Positions 44,949-57,307 of a stretch of 64,000 bases of DNA are shown in pieces. The stretch's first letter is position 1; the number at the start of each line of letters is the position of its first letter. The position numbers were made by a program, and so were the translations under genes. The DNA is from Wurfbainia villosa (taxonomy: Eukaryota; Streptophyta; Magnoliopsida; Zingiberales; Zingiberaceae). Under the pieces are notes generated by a model. It was given only the letters and a program-made list of their open reading frames with translations. It was not told where the DNA came from and made no database searches. The stretch spans positions 65,554,288-65,618,287 of the forward strand of contig CM046006.1 in the NCBI GenBank assembly GCA_025175895.1, written 5' to 3'.

Positions 44949-47549
44949 TAATGTGTTGATAAATCTGCAAGCGCATGGTTGTCATTAAGTAATAAAAAGA
45001 TATCAATCCCACAGGGACTAAAAATTGAGTACTAATCTACTAGAAGAATTTAGATTGTCTAGACTAACTTGTTTGATTAAGGAATCCCTTTCAGACTAGT
45101 ATGTACAAGGAATCAAAGATAGGGAGCAGGGAGCTAGGAGAGAAGATAGGGAAATCAGAGAATTCACTAGTTAAGAGGGAGGGAAGAGGAAATCAGATTT
45201 GGAATGGTGATTCTATGAGTTTGGCTTCACCTAAATGGTTATGAACATCAAGTCCATTGCCTGTTCCTAATTCTCAATGGTTTCTTATGTAGGTAGGCTA
45301 TCCTAGTTTATCTAATATGAACTTTTAGAACTACACTAGTGTACCTACGTGAATTTGTGTCTACTTTCAGAGTGACAAAGCTAAGGGATTACTCTCTCAA
45401 GGAGACCTTTGTCACATGGTCCTACAAATCTTGAGTTGCCTTCTCCTACTGTGTGGCCTTGGCTTGGAATAAATTCATTAAGTTCTATGATAATCTATGG
45501 GTCCTCGTAGCGAATCGATCCACTTTTATATTTGATCTCTCCATGTCTCAGTTCTCTATAGATCGGAGAATTGGGTGCACCTTTCAATCCATCTCCACAC
45601 TTTTTGGATATGACATAGTGCTTTTGGCATCTAGATTGGATAGACAGACTAGATCCAGACCGCAAACAATCATTTCATCAAAAATGAAACAAGCATAAAT
45701 ATGCATTCAGTGAAAGAAATGCAAGCTCACCTGTAGAGCTGTTAAGATGGGTTGGGCCCGTCGGGTTGGCCCACCCCGCCAAATAATTTAAGCGGGTTGG
45801 GTTAAAATTTTATCAACCCGCCATTTTGGCAGGCCTAAACGGATCGACATGCGTGGGTTGCGGGTCTAGATGGGTCGGCCTGCCGTGGGCATGGGTTGGC
45901 CCGCGGGTTGAGAAATGTCAAAAGATGAAACATGTGAAAATAAAATTGTATAAATTTCTTGACCAATATTTTAATATTAACAAGACAAGTTTTTCACCAT
46001 CACAATCTTCTTCTATCACACATACACCTCGACAAAATATAAAAGAAGTTAAGAGGAAAAAACAAAAGAATATTTGATGAAGTACTTTATCTTTTTGTAT
46101 ACACTAATTATTTTATATTATCTTTTCACTGCTATTTTAATAAATGTAGGAAATAATGGCATATCAAAATCAAATAATTATAAGGGCTAGAAAATCTCAA
46201 TTGAATCTCTATTTGGAGGAGCAAAAATTTACATTTGCATATTATCAAGATTTAGATATTTGGAACATTAGAAAGGAATAAAAAACTTTGGTACTCAACT
46301 TTGTAGGTCGATAATTAAATCTCAATTATAAGATTTTACTTTAAATGATTATTTTTTTAATCATGGTACTTCATCTACCTTACCGATCATTATCTTAAGC
46401 CCTAAATATCTCAATAATTTTAGATATATTTTTTTAATTTTTTGGCCCACGGGTTGGCCTGCCTAATCCGCAACCTGCCTTGGGTTGGGTTGGGTTGGAG
46501 ATTTCTCAACCCGCCGAGATGGCGGGTCGGCCTGCCCCTCCCTGTTAAATATTGGGTTTATGACGAGTTAGCCCACCCTGCCATGGGTCAGCCCATTTGA
46601 CAGCTCTACTCACTTGGATTCTCTACATAACAATGTTCACAAACCATAGAGGCTAATCCCTTATCCTATAATCATAGAAATATACTCCATGGATATGGAA
46701 TTACAACCAAAAGACATCAAAAGGGAAAGATTACAACCGAAACGATCTGAGAAAAAGAGAAGAAAGCTTAGTCTCTATTGAAAAGTGTCTTCTACTATAG
46801 CTCATCCTTCAGATTTAGAGTAGTGGCATCTAATCCCTTTCCGATTCCAATCTTTTGAGCTTCTGGGGCCCTCGAATGGCACCCTTCATGATCCTCGATT
46901 CTTTAGATGACTTCCCCTTTTATGGGCATCATTCCGGCTCTTCAGATCTACTAAAAAAAATCATCTCATCGACATTAATGTCCCCCTGGAACAACTGTTC
47001 TTTTAAAGCATGACCCCATCGTGTCTCGGTCTAGATCTGAAACTACGGTATAACACAGCTTGTGTAAAAATATAGCCCTACTATGTTTTTTGTCTAGAAT
47101 TCTACTTCAGTCGGAGACACAATCGTGGGTCAAAACATGACCCTACCATTCCTTCTAGAAAGTCTACAGTCAGCATGACCCCAAACATGGGCATGCTTTT
47201 GAAGCACAACCCTCTTGTCGAGGTTATGGGCATGTGGCACGACCATGCCAATGAAGCATGACCTTACCATGTTCTTCACCATGGCCTCTTTTTATCCATA
47301 TTCTTTCTGGCAACACACCAGTGTCTTGGGGCATGATCAGAGCGTATTCCCAACAATCTTAGCTTCGTCTAAACTTCACTTTTCTTCAATTCTTTGTCCC
47401 TATCAAGTCAAATGAATGAAAGAAGATCTCTGAACAAGGAAAGTATCAAAATAACACACGACAAGAGATAATATACATGAAATGTCATGCAATGGGACAA
47501 GATGTGTGTCTAAATGATAACTAAAACTCTATAAAAATTGCACACATCA
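44949..47549 (-). mobile_element. Athila/Tat 5' LTR with a nested hAT element
   Basis: In plus orientation it starts TAATGTGTTGATAAATCTGC next to the PBS and ends AATTGCACACATCA. Apart from the 875-bp insert it is about 1.72 kb, close to the related LTR at 57308-58990, with which it shares the CTGTGTGGCCTTGGCTTGGA word and the ACTTCAxxTCTTCG tail. It cuts into a copia RNase H sequence that begins at 47550. Confidence 0.85.
45734..46608. mobile_element. Non-autonomous hAT element (875 bp)
   Basis: Inverted termini TAGAGCTGTTAAGATGGGTT and, reversed, TAGAGCTGTCAAATGGGCT are flanked by an 8-bp TSD CTCACCTG (45726-45733) and CTCACTTG (46609-46616), 7 of 8 identical. The ends are rich in GGGTTGG words. 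The interior contains SQLNLYLEEQKFTF (about 46195-46240), which resembles the start of the hAT dimerisation region (SELDxYLxE), followed by stops. It is a deletion derivative of an Ac-like hAT transposon. Confidence 0.9.
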
Positions 47550-48982
47550 GTCGACTGTAAACTAGATAGAAAAAGTACAAGATGTTGGATCGAGAAGCGT
47601 CGCTAGAGGGGGGGTGAATAGCGATCGTAAATTTTTTCGTTAGTTCGTTCGATATACGAGTAAGAGCAGCGGAAAATAAAGAGACACGTTTATTTTTACT
47701 TGGTTCACAACCCAGCAGTTGCTACTCCAAGGCCCTATCGGTCCTAGACCACGTACGGAGGGCAAAGCACTATAACGTCTCCTCCTCGTTGGAGGTAGGA
47801 GACAACGATCACAAAATCGAATGTACGAGGATGAGGCAACAAGCCTACCTCACTTCGTTACGAATAAAAATAGCGAATACAATATCAAAATATATTACTA
47901 GATGCTGCTGCCGACGAAGAAGATCTGAACTTGTTGTCGCTTCGGCGTTATGACGGTGTTGGAGCATTGGCGTTGTAGGAGCACTTGATGAATAAACTTG
48001 ATGATAATTGGAGTTGGAATCCACCTCTCCTTTTATAGATTTTGCCTCTGAATATGTTTCCTCTTTTTTCGAAACAGATCACGAAGTTGTAATAAATTTT
48101 ATCGCGAAGTGGCCACGTCAAACCTTATCCATTTTGACCTAGCGCAAAGGTGATTAAATGCGCCATCGATCGGTGATGCCTCCCATCACCAAGCGATGAG
48201 CATCGATCGGCCGATCGCCCAATGTCCGGTGATCATTGCCGGCTGGCGCCACTTCCTGCCTCGGAAAATGATAAATGTGACGGTTTCTGACCGTCCGATC
48301 TCGACCTAGACCTTCCACAGGAAGTCTTAGTTGGATCGCCGCCTATGGTCGTCCCCATAAAGAGGATACGACCTTACAATCTCTCACTCACACGAGCTTT
48401 CCTCGATACTTACCTTGTAGTTCTCGCTTCTGGCCTTCCACTCGATTCCTCCAAAGTCACTCGAGTGTCGCCCGACCACCGCGGCTACCTCCGGGTGTCG
48501 CTAGCCTTCAGCTCCAGCTTTAGTACTTTTTTGCACACTCGATTTAGCTCGTGAGATAACGATGTAAACTTAACTTTGTGTCTTTGCCATAATTAAAATA
48601 CAGGTTCGATTATCTAGTACCCCTGCACCAACACAAGAGGCAGCTATCAACTTCTTGGTTAAAGTCTAGTCAGCTGATGTAGTAGAAAATAATATTGTAT
48701 TCTACTATCTACTATTGAAGCAAAGTACGCAGCAATAAGAGAGTGTGTAGCTCAACTTCTTTGGTTGAAGACTTTAAACTAGATTTAAAAAATACTAAAA
48801 TAATGATTGATAATATTAGTTCAATAAATCTAACAAAAAATTCAATACATCACTCAAAAACTAAGCACATGGAAGTAAAATATCATTTTATTAGATAACA
48901 TATAGCCAAAGGTGCCATAACACTTGACTATGATGAGTCTAAATCAAACCTAGTGGACATCTTCACTAAACCTTTACCATAA
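47550..48982 (+). pseudogene. Sirevirus/copia RNase H end of pol, split by a solo LTR
   Basis: The fragment opens with DCKLDRKSTRG-type sequence (47550-47582). It continues after the solo LTR at 48639 with decayed LLSTIEAKYAAIRE, CVAQLLWLKT, MIDNISSINLTKNSIHH, SKTKHMEVKYHFIR, HIAKGAITLDY and LVDIFTKPLP, and ends at a TAA at 48980-48982. These are the copia RNase H signatures at the C-terminus of pol. Frameshifts and stops break it. Its upstream pol is missing, cut by the Athila LTR. Confidence 0.9.
47583..48633 (-). mobile_element. SirA solo LTR in the RNase H sequence
   Basis: In plus orientation it starts TGTTGGATCGAGAAGCGTCG and ends TACCCCTGCACCAACA, the exact reverse of the SirA LTR. 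TSD CAAGA is at 47578-47582 and 48634-48638. No PBS or PPT is attached. It is closely similar to the SirA LTRs at 21357 and 33467. Confidence 0.95.
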
Positions 48983-49933
48983 GTTAAATTTAGTATACTT
49001 TGAGAAAAATAGGAATGTGTTTAGTAGTATAGGAATTTAATTTTACTTTATATAAGTATCTATTTTGTATTTCCTTTTGAAAAATGAAATTAGCCTAGGA
49101 CTTACCTTAAAAATCATATACCTATAGATTTAAGGAGTCAGTGCATCTTACAACACTTAGACTACACTTAGACTTTATCTACTTGTGTATTAAGCCATGT
49201 AGATAGGTGTGAGATGTTAAAACTTTATTCTTGATTTCAGATGTAGATTAAGTATATCAACATGAATCAAGGAGTGCAAAATTTGACTAATCACTTATGT
49301 TACCAACTCCTACTAAGACTTAATGATAATTTGATAACATTTGAGTCAAAATTGAAGTTGGATGTGTCATTAACGACACTTTATTAGATGATTTAATTTA
49401 AAATATTATTTTCTTAATTAGAGTTATTCAAGGGTACATGCTTGGATTCATTATTTATAATTAGTTCATTTAATATTGAATTGGATGCTTACTTTGATAT
49501 CATTAAATATGCTTAGGAAAATATTAAAAAGAAATTTGAACCGAGTTTTTCCTAATGGTTATTGTTGTTTTATAAAAAAAATTGAAAATCATTTAGAGAG
49601 GTTTTTAAAGTTATTCCTTAGAAATTTTGAAAATTATTTGAAAAAATGTTACTTTTTTAGTGCAGTTGATAATTTTTTCACTTAAAAAAATATTATTGCA
49701 CTCTTAAAATCCAATTGAAATGGGTTCAAAAAATTGAATACCCTTGAAATATCATAAGTACATTTTCTAATCGCTTTTATAACCCTTTTAAAGGAACATA
49801 TTTTGACATTTTGTAAACTTTTTTTTTATGTATGTCAAAGGAGGAGAAAAGGGTAAAGTGGTGAAGTTAAGAAAATATTAAAAATCTTGATGTTAAAAAT
49901 CTTTTATTTTTTCAAGACTACTAAGGAAGAGAT
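48983..49933 (+). other. 3' noncoding region of the old Sirevirus
   Basis: No coding signal beyond chance ORFs. It shows ATAGGTGTGAGATGTTAAAA at about 49204, the motif also found near 7090, 32885 and, reversed, 35570. The purine tracts are badly eroded; AAGGAAGAGATTG at 49924 abuts the LTR. Confidence 0.65.
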
Positions 49934-51146
49934 TGTTAGTACAGAAATACTAGATAATCAAATCTGAGTTTTGATAATGACAAAGGTTCAAAGTTAAGTC
50001 ATCTTGTGATTTGATATTATATGTTAAGTTTGCATAACTTAACAAGTTAAAGCTCAAGTAGGTCTATTGGACCTAACTAGGTAGGTGAAAAGTCCTAGTA
50101 GGTCTGCTAGACCTAACTATGCAAGAAAGTCTTAGTAGACCAAGGATGTCAGGCGAAGAGGTCTCGATGTGTCAGTGAAGTCTAGACATCGGAGAGAGAT
50201 GGGGTGGTCAAGGTTTGAATGCTAAGCGGGAAAGTCCAAATAGGTCAAAGGACCAAGGGTTAGGCAAAGCAATGTAAAATCTTTGTATGGAGTGGTTCTT
50301 CTCGACAGAAGAAGTAGTAAGGTTGCATCCTCGATGAAGGGACAAGCTTAGGCATTGATCAGACTAAGAATTTCAGGAGAATATCAAAGTTAAGATCGAA
50401 CAGTTTTAGGACTGTCATTACTATCCATTAAATTTTATTTGTGTTGTGCTAATTATGTGATGCAGATACTGTCAGATGACTTGACGAAATCCAGAAGATC
50501 GGGCTTCCAAGTGCCTAGAAGGAGTCTAGGTGACTGAAAGTCAAGTATAGTTGAAGTCGAGATCTAGCCCAAATACGTAGTGGCATGGAAGGTGACTAAA
50601 AGGGCTTCCAAATGCCTAGGATAGAATAAAAGGTGAGTGAGTCCAGATCTGATCGGAGTCAAACTAGAGGCACTTGAAAGGGCTTCCAAGTGCCCAGATC
50701 AAGTCTATAAAAGAAGCCTCAAACAAAGAACCACACATCAATTTTCAAGTGATTAGCATCATCATTTCTCATGTTCGACAATCATTCTCAGTGTTATTAC
50801 TCCAATCTCATGCTCTATTTCCATCATCCCAAGTGTTGGTATTCATTTAAGCATTTATTATTTCTTTTATACTTAATCTCTTAGGGGCTAGTAAGGTTGT
50901 TATTATACCCTACATTTTGTAAGAAATGAATCTCTTTCTTCTCGGAGATAGAGATACTTAATGCTTTACCCACTTGAAAGTTGTCTTGAATCGCAAGTTT
51001 TGGACAAGCAACCCTTTAGTTGTGAACCAAATAAAAATTATATGTCATTGTTTTGCATTTAATTTCCACGGTGTACTTCTACGTATTTTAACCAAAAAGT
51101 ATTTAGCACTATTCATCCTCCCTGTAGTACTCTATTTGATCCAACA
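49934..51146 (+). repeat. 3' LTR of the old Sirevirus (SirA-related)
   Basis: It starts TGTTAGTACAGAAATACTAG and ends TCTATTTGATCCAACA. It has a TATAAAA box at 50706-50712 and the SirA-like opening (ACTAGATAATCAAATCTGAG). It is strongly diverged from the young SirA LTRs: the C-run is reduced to CATCCTCCCTG. It pairs with the RNase H remnant upstream. Confidence 0.8.
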
Positions 51147-51578
51147 TTTCTTTGCTATCCAATGATTTATATGTTTGTAACTCAATTGTATATTTGTTAT
51201 AATTTATGTACATTTACTAATATTTAACTAAATATATAATATTTATGAATGGGTCAAATATGGGCTAACCCATCAATGACAAATCTAAACTAAAACTACT
51301 TATTTACAAGTAATAAATAATTAAAAATCTATATGTTTATGAAAGAATCATTGACGAATTAACCCATTAATGACTTGACCAAACTCACTTATTTATAAGA
51401 AATAAATAAGTCAACTAGTTTAGAAGACAAACTTGTTTAGGTAAAACTCAAAACTATAAAATTTTATGCCCAAAAGATGCAAGCCTACTAAAACATGGGT
51501 GTGCATGAGCACATAAACATGCACCCCGTGGGTTCATAGGTGCATGATGTCCATGGGTTCACAAGCCTAGGAGTGCAT
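51147..51578. other. AT-rich stretch, unassigned
   Basis: There is no coding or terminal-repeat signal I can place. It has repeated CCCATYAATGAC words and GGGTTCAYAGG words. It may be an eroded hAT or LTR fragment. Confidence 0.3.
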
Positions 51579-51828
51579 TGATGTGGTCATAACCACGTAA
51601 TCCGCAAGTGCAAGTTTATTGTCAAATAAAAAAATATCATTTATCGAGATTGGTCAAGTACTGATTATATACAACAACGGATTATCTAGATGCAATAAAG
51701 GATAAGAGATTGATCGAATAAAAAAATAAAAATTTAAATAAGTAAAGAACAAGTTAGAAAATAAAGGATCAGGAACAATTCTAGGAATTCGATTTCGTCA
51801 TAATAATTATTAACATGATGATTGAGTT
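51579..51828 (-). mobile_element. Athila/Tat LTR fragment
   Basis: TGATGTGGTCATAACC, then AAGTGCAAG and TCAAATAAAAAAATATCA, match the first 250 bp of the LTRs at 44949 and 57308. It is truncated on the right where gag-like sequence starts, and no PBS lies on the left. Confidence 0.6.
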
Positions 51829-52560
51829 CCCTCTCTTATCGCCTTTGGTATCACTTGAGCTTTCTTCTTGATATGTTTTGGACACTTGCTCTTATAGTGT
51901 TCTTATTCTCTACACTCAAAGCACATGATATAATTTTTATTTTTAATAATTGCATTTGAGTTACCTTTAATGCTAGAGGAACCGTGAGCTTGTTCTCCAT
52001 TGGCTCCAGAGGTTGATGTCTCCTCTTATTTCGGTGTCATTGATCTATTCTCCCCCTCAATCCTAGAGGTAGAAACTTCTTCCATTTCTTCTATTTCAGA
52101 TGTTGAACATCTAACAACCTACGAATTATCATGCTCTTGAGATGATGATGAGCTTTCTTTTTCTTGAGGCTTATCATCATCTTTACTTTGGGTCAGTAAG
52201 GGTTCTTCATGAAGCTTGACCAAATTGCTCCATAACTCCTTTGCGTCGTTAAACTCTTCTAATTTGGAAAACATATTATTAGGTAATAAATTTACTAACA
52301 TCTTTGTTACCTTGTCGTTTGTCTTAGATTTTTGGACTTATTCCTTGGTCCATTTTCTTTTCTTGAGAATTCTCGCCTTCTTGTCTAGAGGAGCTTCGAA
52401 TCCATCTACAATTATAAATCAATTTTAAATTTCAATCATAAGAAAATATTTCATCCTACCTTTCCAATACGTGAAATCATCGGGGTTGAAGGAAGGTGGA
52501 ACTAGGATGTTCTAGCCTAGTCCATTGTTGAACTCCATCGCTCTCAATGCTCCCGATGGA
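51829..52560 (-). pseudogene. Sirevirus gag, minus strand, truncated
   Basis: Read right to left: PSFNPDDFTYWKGRMKYFL (about 52460-52500), IIVDGFEAPLDKKARILKK (about 52370-52420), NNMFSKLEEFNDAKELWSNL (about 52220-52280) and a Ser/Glu-rich linker. A CCHC knuckle follows near 51895-51935, CFECRE then HYKSKC, with a stop where Lys/Gly should be. Several stops and a frameshift are present. The domain order matches SirB gag at 3766-5490. It ends where the Athila fragment begins. Confidence 0.85.
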
Positions 52561-52616
52561 CTATCTACTCCTCTAGCTTTGCTCCCTCGGTTATTAGTCC
52601 ATTGAAGAGCGACCTC

Positions 52617-52628
52617 GCTCTGATACCA
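52617..52628 (-). promoter_or_regulatory. Primer-binding site (tRNA-Met), minus strand
   Basis: GCTCTGATACCA is the reverse complement of TGGTATCAGAGC. It lies two bases left of the LTR at 52631, so that LTR is the 5' LTR of the minus-strand gag element. Confidence 0.9.
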
Positions 52629-52630
52629 AT

Positions 52631-55600
52631 TATTGAGACTTTGATGTGTGCTAGAGGGAGGTGAATAGCATCGATCCTATTCGCCTCTTTGATTCATTCT
52701 TCAATCGTATTCATCGTGCTTGTCTACAACAAAGTAATGCCAGCAGAAAAACAAAATGCATAAACTAAATACACAACACAACTCACAACACCGATTTTAT
52801 ATAGTTTGGAACCCTAGTTCTTACTCCATAACTGAGCTCTAGCGATGCACCGCACTAAAACTTTCTCCTTCTCGAAATCACATCCGAGGTGGAGAAACCT
52901 CTTACAAATACCTGGAGCTTACAAGAAGAAAACCAAACAAATGCAAATGAAATGAGAGAACACAAAACAAAAACACTTTACAAGTGAGCTTTGCTTAATC
53001 TTTGAGTTTGGTTGATTTTGAATGCTTTGGAAGATATGGTATGCAGCAGCAATTCCTCTTCTAAGTCACCAAGAATCGGCATCCACTTCCCTTCATGAAG
53101 TCTCCTTTTATAAGCTTCACCTCGAGTTGATTTCTGTCGATCAGCCAACTGATCACTTATCAATTGTCTCACAACAACTTAATCCACATCGAATTTTAGT
53201 TGATCAATCAACTGCTTATAGCCATCAATCGATTGCCTAAGACATCAATTGACTGACATGAGCCATTAGTCGAATCAAAAATATTCTGTGGTTCGGTCCA
53301 TTGAAGTCAGTCGACTGCCTTATCACAGTAGTCAATTGCTCCATCAGAGCATTGTTTCCCAAGTCGGCCGAGCACCTGAGTCCAAGTCCCAACCACCAAT
53401 AGTCAGTCAACTGCCTCACCACGACAGTCGACTACTTGAGCACCGAGTCTTCTGAGTACCCGAGTCGACTACTCAACCAGTCGACTAGTTAATACCACTA
53501 GTCGATTGCCAAACAATCTATGTGATTGTTTTAATACACCAACCGACTGGTAAACCTAAAAATTGAGGTTTAACCCATTAAGTATGATCCTCTCATATTT
53601 AATACTTACTCATAGCCTAGACCTAAGCCTTCAAGCTACTTCCATCAGCCTCACACCCTCAAGTTGAGTCCATGACTCCTCACCCTTTGTGCTAGCATTC
53701 AAGTGCTTCCCTCAACTTCGTCATGCTATCGGGTACCCTTAACCTAGACTTAAGCCTTCAAGCTACTTCCATCAGTCTCACACCCTCAGGTTAAGTCGAT
53801 GACTCCTCACCTTTTATGCTAGCCTTCAAATTCTTCCTTCAACTTCATCATGCTAACGGATCTTCCTTTGCCAAGAGGTCACACCTTCAGGACTTCCATT
53901 GCTAAGTCTCTATACTTGGACTTTCCCTTTGTCAAGTATCTATACTTAGACTTTTCCTTTACCAAGTCTCCATATTTGGACTTTCCCTTACCAAGTCTCC
54001 ATACTTGGACTTTTCCTTACCAAGTCTCCATACTTGGATTTGTTGGTTCAATAGGCCCCGGGTCAATATTGACCAAACTCGAGTAAGACTCGAGTAGGAT
54101 TTTGATATTTGACAATGGGTTTGACTATTGTTTGACAATATTATTTGACCATATGCTGACCATATGATTAGTAGATGATTGGGATATCTAAAGTCATATG
54201 AGGGAGATTATTTGGGAGAGATTGTTCGAGCAATCAACCTCAAAAGTTCAAGTTTGGATACTTTGCATGGAAAGTCCAAGAATGGTCTTGGCAAGGGAAG
54301 TCAAGTTTGGATTGGCATGGAGAGCCCAAGTATGGATGCTTGGCAATTGGAAAGTCCAAGAATGGTCTTGGTCACGTAAGTCCAAGTGTGTAGTCTTGAC
54401 GATGAAAGTCTAAGCATTGAAGCTTGGCAATGGGAAAGTCCAAGGATGTGATTTTGGCAGTGTAAAGTCTAAGTATGTAGTCTTGGCAGTGTAAATCTAA
54501 ATGGATCTTGGCAAGGAAGTTCAAGGGTGAGGTCTTGGCAGCATAAGTCCAAGCATGTAGTATTTGAGGCGTAAAGTCCAAGCAAGCCTTAGCAAGGAAG
54601 TCCGAGGGTAAGGTTTCGGCAACATAAAGTCCAAGCATGGAGTCTTGGCGGCATAAATCCAAATAAACCTTGGTAAAAGACCCAATTAGCATGACATAGC
54701 CAATGTAAGTAGTTGAAGGCTAGCACAAAGGGTGAATGAGTCATTAAGGACTCGGAGGGACCCTGAGGGCGTGAGGTTGATGGAAGTGGATAGAAGGCTT
54801 AGATCTAGGCTAAGAGTGATTGATCAAGTATGAGGGGATCATACTTGGATTAAACCTCATGTTTAAGGTTTACCAGTCGACTGGGGTTATAGACCAATCG
54901 AGTGGCCGAGTGTACAACACTTGGGAGCCTAGTTTGCCTCGAGTAGTCGACTAGGATTATGACCAGTTGACTGGTCGAGGAGTCGACTGAGGCTCGACTG
55001 CTCAACTATGGTTGGCAGTCGACTGGCTTATATCAGTCGACTATTAGGTTTTAGTAGTCAACTGGAATTAAGTGACCAGGGCACAGAATATTTGGCAACC
55101 AATTGCTAACTCAGAGTGGTTGACTAGTGGTATAGCAGTCGACTGCTGGTAAGGACAGTCGACTGCTGGGGTATCTGTTGGATGGTAAGCTAATGTGGAT
55201 TAAATCATTGTGAGACAATAGATAGGTGAGCAGTCGACTAGTGTCTTTTGGCAGTCGACTGCTAGGCATAAAATCAGCCAACAATAGGTTGTAAAAGGAG
55301 TAGCTTGGGGAGGATTTTGCAAGCATTTTTGGAGCGATTTTGAAGGGGAAGTTTTGTTGCATTCCAGATCTTCAAGAGCAATCCAAAGCAACCAAAAGAG
55401 CTCTCAAGCAAAGATTGATTGTAAAGTGTTCTTTACTTATATTTTCTTATTTCTTTGCATACTTGTTATATTTTATTGTAAGCTCTTTTGTACGAAGTTT
55501 CTCTACCTCCGACGTGTTACCGAGAAGGAGAAGGCATAGTGAGGATAGATCACTAGCTCGCCCATGGAGTAGAAACCTTGTAAATCTTGTCTTGTGGTTG

Positions 55601-55981
55601 TGTTGTTTTTTTTTTATTGTGTATGCTTGTATTTCTGCTGCATACTAACTATTTGTAGACGAGCATACGAACAAATGATCGAAGAAATTAAAAAATGCTA
55701 TTCACTCCCCCCCCTCTAGTGCAACAACCGATTCTTAACAGGACTTTCCCTTGCTAAGTCTCTATACTTGGACTTTTCCTTATATTCATACTTGGGCTTT
55801 TCTCGTCAAGTCTCTAGTCAACCTTGACCTACTTGACTTCTCAGTCAGTAACTCCATATGACTACAAATGCCCCATGTCATCTAGTCAAACATATTGTCA
55901 AATCTATTGTCAAACATTAAAACTCTACTCGAGTCTTACTCAAACTTAGTCAACCTTGACCCAAGAATGATTGCACTAACA
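52631..55981 (-). mobile_element. Minus-strand Sirevirus 5' LTR, split by a solo LTR
   Basis: It starts TATTGAGACTTTGATGTGTG (expected TGTTG) and ends GATTGCACTAACA. Without the insert it is about 1.65 kb. It has GTCGACTG palindromes and the CTTGGACTTTCC array, like SirB. The PBS is on its left. On its right stands ATCTCCCCAAAAAATATC, which resembles a reversed PPT. Confidence 0.82.
54041..55740 (+). mobile_element. Sirevirus solo LTR, SirB-like
   Basis: It starts TGTTGGTTCAATAGGCCCCG and ends CAACCGATTCTTAACA. The flanks GGATT (54036-54040) and GGACT (55741-55745) differ by one transition and fit a mutated TSD. It carries the AGTCCAAG array (54240-54670), the GTCGAC palindromes (54880-55270), TGTAAAAGGAG as a TATA-like word near 55293, and the C-run with CTCTAGTG at the end. 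Confidence 0.88.
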
Positions 55982-56410
55982 ATCTCCCCAAAAAATATCA
56001 CAAACTTAAATCTTTGCTTGTCCTTAAGCAAACTCCAATGTCAAGTTTAATGTGCATAAATGAATAGCTTCATTATCTAGTATGTTCATATAATCCTATC
56101 ATGTACTATCAAATCAAATAATTAAGTTCACCAAGAAAGTTTTTCATACAAGTGTATGAATTTGTCTTAGAGTTTTCAAATTCCAAGTTAAGTCAAGTCG
56201 TCATCTCATTATGTTCCTAATGTTTCTAACTTTGGGAACTTACTTGCCCTAAGCGAGGGTCATCCTTCCAAACTAACATAAAGTCTCAAAGGCATGATCA
56301 GTATATTGAGAGAAATTAGTGGGTGTTTCCCTAGTAACTTTACTCGGTCTCAAAGGGGCACCAAACTATTTCCATCTATGACAACTATTTTTAAGCTCTC
56401 TTCTTTTATT

Positions 56411-56454
<44 letters not shown>

Positions 56455-57283
56455 TTTCAATCAAAAAACTTTTTTTCCCTCATGCTCACAAGAATTTTGA
56501 TTTTTTTCAAATGACCTTACACAATCCGAGCATCTCCAGTAACTAAAATGCTAGTAAAGTTACCTATGGATTCCAGAGTACTAGTTCAACGAAATGAATC
56601 ATGACTAATTATGTACTAAATCAACTCTTTAGAATTTAATCTAAGTGTATGTGAGAAATAAAAACTAACTAGTATAACTTGGTGAACACACATATAGGTC
56701 ATATAAAATTGCACCATAAGATAGAAAAATATGAATTACTAAAAACAATAAAGCATATCAACATGAAACCATCAAAATAGGAGTACATTGAAGCTTGCTA
56801 AAAGGACAAGTAAATGCATGAACTAAAAATAAAAATGACACTACATGAGTATGATCAGAAAACTTGTAAACATGACACATGCTGAAGAAACAATAAAGCT
56901 ACACTAAAAATTATAAAAGCAAACTACTAAACTATACATGCAAGAAAACTAACTGAGCACATGATCAATTAAATCAAAATGAAACTTCTCTCCCCCCCCC
57001 CCCACCCCTCAGACTTACATTGAAGCATACTTCTACCAGTGAAGCAATCAAAAAGTTGTGGAGAGACATGAGGTAGTTAAGGTATCTGCATTTTTGCGTG
57101 CACCATTAATCGCCTGAAAAAGGAATAAAAGAAAGCAATAAAATAGAAAAGGGAAATGCAGTAATAAATGAAATAAACATAATGAGAAAAGACAATGCTA
57201 GAAAGAGAAAAACAATGAAAAATTGAAAAGAAAGGGATATAATCCAATCAATCCACCTTTCAACCAATATCAATTTGAACTAG
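55982..57283 (-). other. Gypsy internal region, no gene seen
   Basis: It lies between the Sirevirus LTR and the Athila-type PBS. It includes words such as AACTTAAATCTTTGCTTGTCC that are common in plant gypsy 3' or leader sequence. It has no readable gag. It contains a CT microsatellite and a C-run at about 56993-57003. Confidence 0.4.
56414..56451. repeat. (TC)n microsatellite
   Basis: An alternating T/C run of about 38 bp. Confidence 0.95.
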
Positions 57284-57301
57284 TCTTTGGCAACGGTGCC
57301 A
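57284..57301 (-). promoter_or_regulatory. Athila-type primer-binding site (tRNA-Asp), second copy
   Basis: The minus strand reads TGGCACCGTTGCCAAAGA, close to the tRNA-Asp complement TGGCGCCGTTGCCGGGGA. Confidence 0.85.
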
Positions 57302-57307
57302 AAAACT

